This document shows positions 60,488 through 64,000 of a stretch of DNA of 64,000 nucleotides, one piece after another. Location of the stretch: positions 620,001 to 684,000 of the forward strand of contig NZ_JANBBF010000008.1 in NCBI RefSeq assembly GCF_024648885.1, given 5' to 3'. Every line of letters begins with the position of its first letter. Positions within the stretch are counted from its first letter, which is position 1. The notes below the pieces were generated by a model. It saw only the letters and a list, made by a program, of their open reading frames with translations, was not told the DNA's origin and searched no databases. The position numbers were made by a program, and so were the translations under genes. The stretch comes from Prauserella salsuginis. Its GTDB lineage: Bacteria > Actinomycetota > Actinomycetes > Mycobacteriales > Pseudonocardiaceae.

Positions 60488-61285
60488 TCAGTACGTCGGC
60501 TTGGTAGAGATCACGTAGGTCTTCGCGTGCGCGTCGTGCCAGCCGCGGCGGCCGAGCGTGTCGAACACGGGTGACAGCCAGAACAGCAGGAGAAGCAGCG
60601 AGCCGACGTACAGGAGTATGTTCAGCACGCCCAATCCGGACGTCAGGAACGCACGGCCGATGGCCGGACCGGCGACGAGCCCGGCCCCGGTTGTGCTCGA
60701 CGACCGGGTGACAACGCGCAACCCCATGATCTTCTTGCCGACCGTACGACCACGTTTGGCCAGTCCGATGGCCTCATAGACCATCAGGACCAAGGGAAGC
60801 AGCACGGCGTAGCCACCGCGGAGCATTTCTCCGGTACCGAGGAATCCGTGGTCGCGTCCAAAAATGATCGCCAGCGGCACCAGGACTGCACCCGCCACGG
60901 CACCGACGATGAGCAGATCCAACAATCGGGCCAGGAACCGATGCAACAGCGGACCCAGCTCCAAAGGCGCTCCACCGTCGAACTGGACCCAGGATCCAGG
61001 GATCAGCACATACGCTTCGCCGGGTTTGCTGGGCGGAACGGGTCGGCCGAATCCGCCCGGCCCGAATCCGGGAGCCTGGTGTGGTGGGAAGCCGTGCAGC
61101 GGCTGCGAACCGGGCCTCATCGGCCGTCCCGGTACGGACTGCGGTGGGACTCCACCGGGCGCGGCAGGCTGCTGTGGAGACTCGGGATGCGCACCCGGTG
61201 GAATCTGCTGTCCCGGAGGCCCTGGCGGCGCACCGTATCGATTCCCTCCGTACGACCCGCTATGCCACTGACCCGGCTCGTTCAC
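60488..61285 (-). CDS. RDD-domain membrane protein with Pro/Gly-rich N-terminus
   Basis: A 265-residue protein. Residues 1-100 are Pro/Gly/Gln-rich; the RDD domain follows, with RFLARLLDLLIVG (Arg-Asp signature) and GRTVGKKIMGLRVV, about three to four membrane helices. RDD proteins are linked to ion exchange or envelope homeostasis. GTG 61285 has GGAGGAG (61291-61297) five bases upstream. Same strand and style as the two CD225 proteins nearby. Confidence 0.85.
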   Translation of the reverse strand: MNEPGQWHSGSYGGNRYGAPPGPPGQQIPPGAHPESPQQPAAPGGVPPQSVPGRPMRPGSQPLHGFPPHQAPGFGPGGFGRPVPPSKPGEAYVLIPGSWVQFDGGAPLELGPLLHRFLARLLDLLIVGAVAGAVLVPLAIIFGRDHGFLGTGEMLRGGYAVLLPLVLMVYEAIGLAKRGRTVGKKIMGLRVVTRSSSTTGAGLVAGPAIGRAFLTSGLGVLNILLYVGSLLLLLFWLSPVFDTLGRRGWHDAHAKTYVISTKPTY

Positions 61286-61488
61286 TCTCACTCCTCCACC
61301 GTCCACGCCACCGGAGCGGTGAGCTCGCCTCGACAGCCGGAACGTCCTCGATCCACACGTCGCAGTGGCCGACCGTCCCACCCCATCCGTACGGCCCACT
61401 GGAGCATGGCGCGCGGACGGACTCGTCGTTCGCCGCCGAGCGTTGTCGACGCAGTACGCATGTGCTGCGTGGCCAACGGAACGAACGA

Positions 61489-61983
61489 TCAGTAGCCGCT
61501 GTACGTCGTGTACGTGTCCACCGCCGAAATGGACACGATGATCATGATGATCGAGATGACCCAACCAATCGCGCCGATGATCGTGGCGATCATGCACATC
61601 GTCTTGGTGCTGTTCGAGGCCTCCTGAGCGGCCGGGAGATTACCCAGCCGCACATTGGACTTGACCTCGTTCGACTTGATGATCGCGAAGATCGCGAGCG
61701 GCCAGAACAGGAAGATGCACCCGATCGCCCAGCCGAAGTAGTCCTTGATCTCCTGGCCCATCCCCGGCTGACCCATTCCCGGCTGGCCGTAGGGCTGCCC
61801 GAACTGACCGGGCTGCTGGCCGAACTGGCCCGCCTGCTGCCCGTACGGTTGCCCATACGGCTGTTGCCCGTACGGCTGGGGTTGCCCCTGCGGCGGCTGA
61901 CCGAACTGACCGGGCTGCTGCGCAGGCATTCCGCCGGAAGGCGGCTGGCCGTACCCCTGCTGGTGTCCGTACGGATTGGTCAT
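61489..61983 (-). CDS. CD225/dispanin-like protein
   Basis: A 164-residue protein: a Gln/Gly/Pro/Tyr-rich tail (residues 1-85, [13 protein letters not shown] style) and a C-terminal CD225-like domain with [22 protein letters not shown], then [15 protein letters not shown], then a final helix. The intramembrane helix plus helix layout is that of dispanins (IFITM-like). Function in bacteria unknown. The strong run GGGGGAGGA precedes ATG 61983. Confidence 0.82.
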   Translation of the reverse strand: MTNPYGHQQGYGQPPSGGMPAQQPGQFGQPPQGQPQPYGQQPYGQPYGQQAGQFGQQPGQFGQPYGQPGMGQPGMGQEIKDYFGWAIGCIFLFWPLAIFAIIKSNEVKSNVRLGNLPAAQEASNSTKTMCMIATIIGAIGWVISIIMIIVSISAVDTYTTYSGY

Positions 61984-62071
61984 GGTGTAAGTCCTCCCCC
62001 GAACCGGGAACATCGTCGCGCCGGGACTGTACCGCGCTGGTCGGTCGCCCGACGGGCGGACCCGAGATCTG

Positions 62072-62521
62072 CTACACCGCCAGCGCCGAGAACGGACTTA
62101 CCGGAAGATTCCGAACAACGAGCCACCCGGCGATCACCGCGGCGGAGACGATGGGCGCGAAGCGCCAATGCTGCCAGCTCCGCGCCGGTCGGCCACGCCA
62201 GCGCCCGACGGTCCACGCCACCAGACTCCACACCAGCAGTCCCACGGCCACCACGCCGACGGCGTTGTACAGCAACGCGGCCCCCAGGTCACCCTGTAAG
62301 AGGCTGTAGATCATGCGCATCGCACCGCATCCCGGGCACACGACACCGAAAAGTGCCTTGGTCGGGCACGCGGGAATCGGCCCGCCCGGCGTGGTCGGCT
62401 CGGCCCACACGACCAGCCATGATGCGCCGATCACCAAGACCGCAACGGCTGCGGGCGCACCCAGCCGTCGCAGCCGATCCGACCGCCCCCGCACCGGTAC
62501 GTCCGGGTGGGGACGACTCAT
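62072..62521 (-). CDS. DUF2752 membrane protein
   Basis: A 149-residue protein with three membrane helices. [19 protein letters not shown] is the DUF2752 signature. ATG 62521 overlaps the upstream CD225 gene by four bases (ATGA), so they are co-translated; DUF2752 genes often neighbour CD225 genes in actinobacteria. Function unknown. Confidence 0.87.
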   Translation of the reverse strand: MSRPHPDVPVRGRSDRLRRLGAPAAVAVLVIGASWLVVWAEPTTPGGPIPACPTKALFGVVCPGCGAMRMIYSLLQGDLGAALLYNAVGVVAVGLLVWSLVAWTVGRWRGRPARSWQHWRFAPIVSAAVIAGWLVVRNLPVSPFSALAV

Positions 62522-62907
62522 GTAGGCGTGATCTCCTCGAGAGACAAACCGACGATCAGCAGGGCCACGACGATGAACAGGATGTACAACGCGAAGAAGA
62601 TGCCCACGGTGATCGCCGACCACATCGCCCATTTCTTGGCCTGGTCGGCGGATTCCTTCGCCTCGGCGTACAGGCCCTGAGCCCAGAGTGTCGAGACCTG
62701 GTTGGCCTTGACGATCGACACGATGCCGAGCGGCATACAACACATGATGGTCGTGAGAATGCCCCACACCAGGTGGTTCTCCGGCGGGGGTGGCGGATAC
62801 CCGTAGCCGTACCCGGGCGGTTGCCCGTATCCCGGCGGATAGCCCTGCTGCGGGTACTGCGGCTGCTGCGAATAGCCATCCGGATACGGCGGATGCTGCC
62901 CGGTCAC
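62518..62907 (-). CDS. CD225/dispanin-like protein
   Basis: A 129-residue protein: Tyr/Pro/Gln-rich tail (1-45) then a CD225-like domain with GILTTIMCCMPLGIVSIVKANQV and YAEAKESADQAKKW, and a final helix. Second such protein here, co-translated with DUF2752. GTG 62907 has AGGAGGGG upstream; the longer open frame lacks a start signal. Confidence 0.83.
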   Translation of the reverse strand: MTGQHPPYPDGYSQQPQYPQQGYPPGYGQPPGYGYGYPPPPPENHLVWGILTTIMCCMPLGIVSIVKANQVSTLWAQGLYAEAKESADQAKKWAMWSAITVGIFFALYILFIVVALLIVGLSLEEITPT

Positions 62908-63031
62908 GGTCCCCTCCTCGGCACGAGCCGAACCCCGGCTCTCCCCGCCGGGGCGACGGCGGGGAGAGGCTACCCGATACCGCGGATCGGAGGTCACCGC
63001 GGATCGCCGGCCGGCCCAGCAGTAGCTGGCC

Positions 63032-64000
63032 CTAGAAGCCCAGGCGGCCCAACTGCTTCGGGTCCCGCTGCCACTCCTTGGCCACCTTGATGTGCAGGTC
63101 GAGGTAGACCTTCGACCCGAGCAGCGCCTCGATGTGCGTGCGGGCGTTGGCACCGACCTGCTTGAGCCTGCTCCCTTTGTGGCCCAGCACGATGGCCTTC
63201 TGACTCGGCCGTTCCACGAACAGGTGCGCGTAGATGTCGACCATGTCGTCGCGGCCCTCGCGCGGGATCATCTCCTCGACCGTGACGGCGATCGAATGCG
63301 GCAGTTCGTCGCGCACGTCCTCCAGCGCGGCCTCGCGGATGAGTTCGGCGACGAGCCGCTGTTCCGGTTCGTCGGTCAGGTCGCCGTCCGGATACAGCTG
63401 CGGGCCCTCGGGCAGCTGGCTCACCAGCACGTCGGCGACCGTGTCGACCTGGTAGCCGCCGGTGGCGGACACCGGAACGAGGTCGGCGAACTCCATCACG
63501 TGCTGCAGCTCGAGCAGCTGCTCGGCCACGACCTCCGGCTTGACGAGGTCGGTCTTCGTGACGATCCCGATGACGGGTGTGCGCCGCGCGATCTTGGCCA
63601 GTTCCGCCGCGATGTACTTGTCGCCCGGTCCGATCTTCTCGCCCGCGGGCACGCAGAACCCGACGACGTCCACTTCGGACCACGTGGCGCGCACGACGTC
63701 GTTGAGGCGTTCTCCCAGCAGCGTGCGCGGCCGGTGCAGCCCCGGAGTGTCCACAATGATCAGCTGCGCGTCGTCGCGGTGCACGATGCCGCGCACTGCG
63801 TGCCGCGTGGTCTGCGGCTTGTTGGACGTGATCGCGATCTTCGTGCCGACCAGCGCGTTGGTCAGCGTCGACTTGCCCGCGTTGGGGCGTCCGACGAAAC
63901 AGGCAAACCCCGACCGGTGTTCGGCCGGCGTCTCGCGCCATCCGGTGTCCTGGATGCCGGCCTCGCGCAGCTTCGCGGCGAGGTCGTCGCCCGGCTCGTC
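63032..64000 (-). CDS. era: GTPase Era (5' end outside the window)
   Basis: At least 322 residues, lacking its start. G1 GRPNAGKST, G2 NKPQTTRHAVRG, G3 DTPG and G4 TKTD are present, and the C-terminal KH domain includes VLGHKGSRLKQVG for 16S rRNA binding. Era assists 30S ribosome maturation. Before the usual beginning (HRSGFACFVG) there are at least 28 extra residues (DEPGDDLAAKLREAGIQ...), with no ATG, GTG or TTG in the window, so the protein has an N-terminal extension or is fused to something upstream. Adjacent to recO/uppS as in mycobacteria. Confidence 0.95.
   Translation of the reverse strand, partial: DEPGDDLAAKLREAGIQDTGWRETPAEHRSGFACFVGRPNAGKSTLTNALVGTKIAITSNKPQTTRHAVRGIVHRDDAQLIIVDTPGLHRPRTLLGERLNDVVRATWSEVDVVGFCVPAGEKIGPGDKYIAAELAKIARRTPVIGIVTKTDLVKPEVVAEQLLELQHVMEFADLVPVSATGGYQVDTVADVLVSQLPEGPQLYPDGDLTDEPEQRLVAELIREAALEDVRDELPHSIAVTVEEMIPREGRDDMVDIYAHLFVERPSQKAIVLGHKGSRLKQVGANARTHIEALLGSKVYLDLHIKVAKEWQRDPKQLGRLGF

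Overview
The window reads as chromosome of a high-GC actinobacterium, most likely Pseudonocardiaceae (inference). The reasons are strongly GC-biased codon use, frequent GTG starts, a Tat-exported enzyme, and the gene set dnaG, dgt, glyS, smtB, zur, uppS, recO, era. That set is also arranged this way in mycobacteria, where smtB-zur sits between glyS and uppS-recO-era.

Region 1 (about 1-36400) is a dense catabolic island written almost entirely as acyl-CoA chemistry. It holds a FadA6-like thiolase, a type II 3-hydroxyacyl-CoA dehydrogenase and an enoyl-CoA hydratase on the + strand. On the - strand are an acyl-CoA dehydrogenase, a MaoC hydratase and a CitE-like lyase; then a CoA ligase, a ring-hydrolase-type crotonase and a small ferredoxin. 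The ferredoxin is divergent from a cytochrome P450 and its ferredoxin reductase. Further - strand operons encode an LLM flavin enzyme, an SDR, two aldehyde dehydrogenases, a crotonase, two more CoA ligases, a complete LivFGHMK-type uptake system, a KstD/fumarate-reductase-like flavoprotein, two hot-dog hydratase chains, a thioesterase, four SnoaL/NTF2-like proteins, an EthD protein, a mycofactocin-type alcohol dehydrogenase, a Baeyer-Villiger monooxygenase and an esterase. Together they fit uptake, CoA activation, oxygenation, ring opening and beta-oxidation of an alicyclic, terpenoid or steroid-like acid. The substrate cannot be read from sequence. A Tat-exported GH13 enzyme (11480-13213) sits in the island but looks unrelated to it.

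Region 2 (about 36700-43300) has a GntR regulator, a membrane protein plus PepSY protein, an alpha/beta hydrolase, a CPA2 cation/proton antiporter, tRNA-Asn and a small YtxH-like protein. A 55-bp repeat family flanks the PepSY module, and two of its copies place a TAGGAT -10 box 6-7 nt before a start codon.

Region 3 (about 43300-64000) is core genome. It carries tam, dnaG with a partner gene, an ECF41-type sigma factor convergent with its carboxymuconolactone-decarboxylase partner, a polytopic membrane protein, a serpin, dgt, a YdcF-like protein, glyS, smtB-zur, a two-gene permease, a small protein, uppS, recO, an RDD protein, two CD225 proteins around a DUF2752 protein, and a 5'-truncated era.

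Two features recur. Many mRNAs appear leaderless, with a -10 box 6-8 nt before the start codon. Short locus-specific tandem repeats occur in spacers and inside coding regions (dgt, recO). No transposase, integrase, phage gene or CRISPR array was seen.
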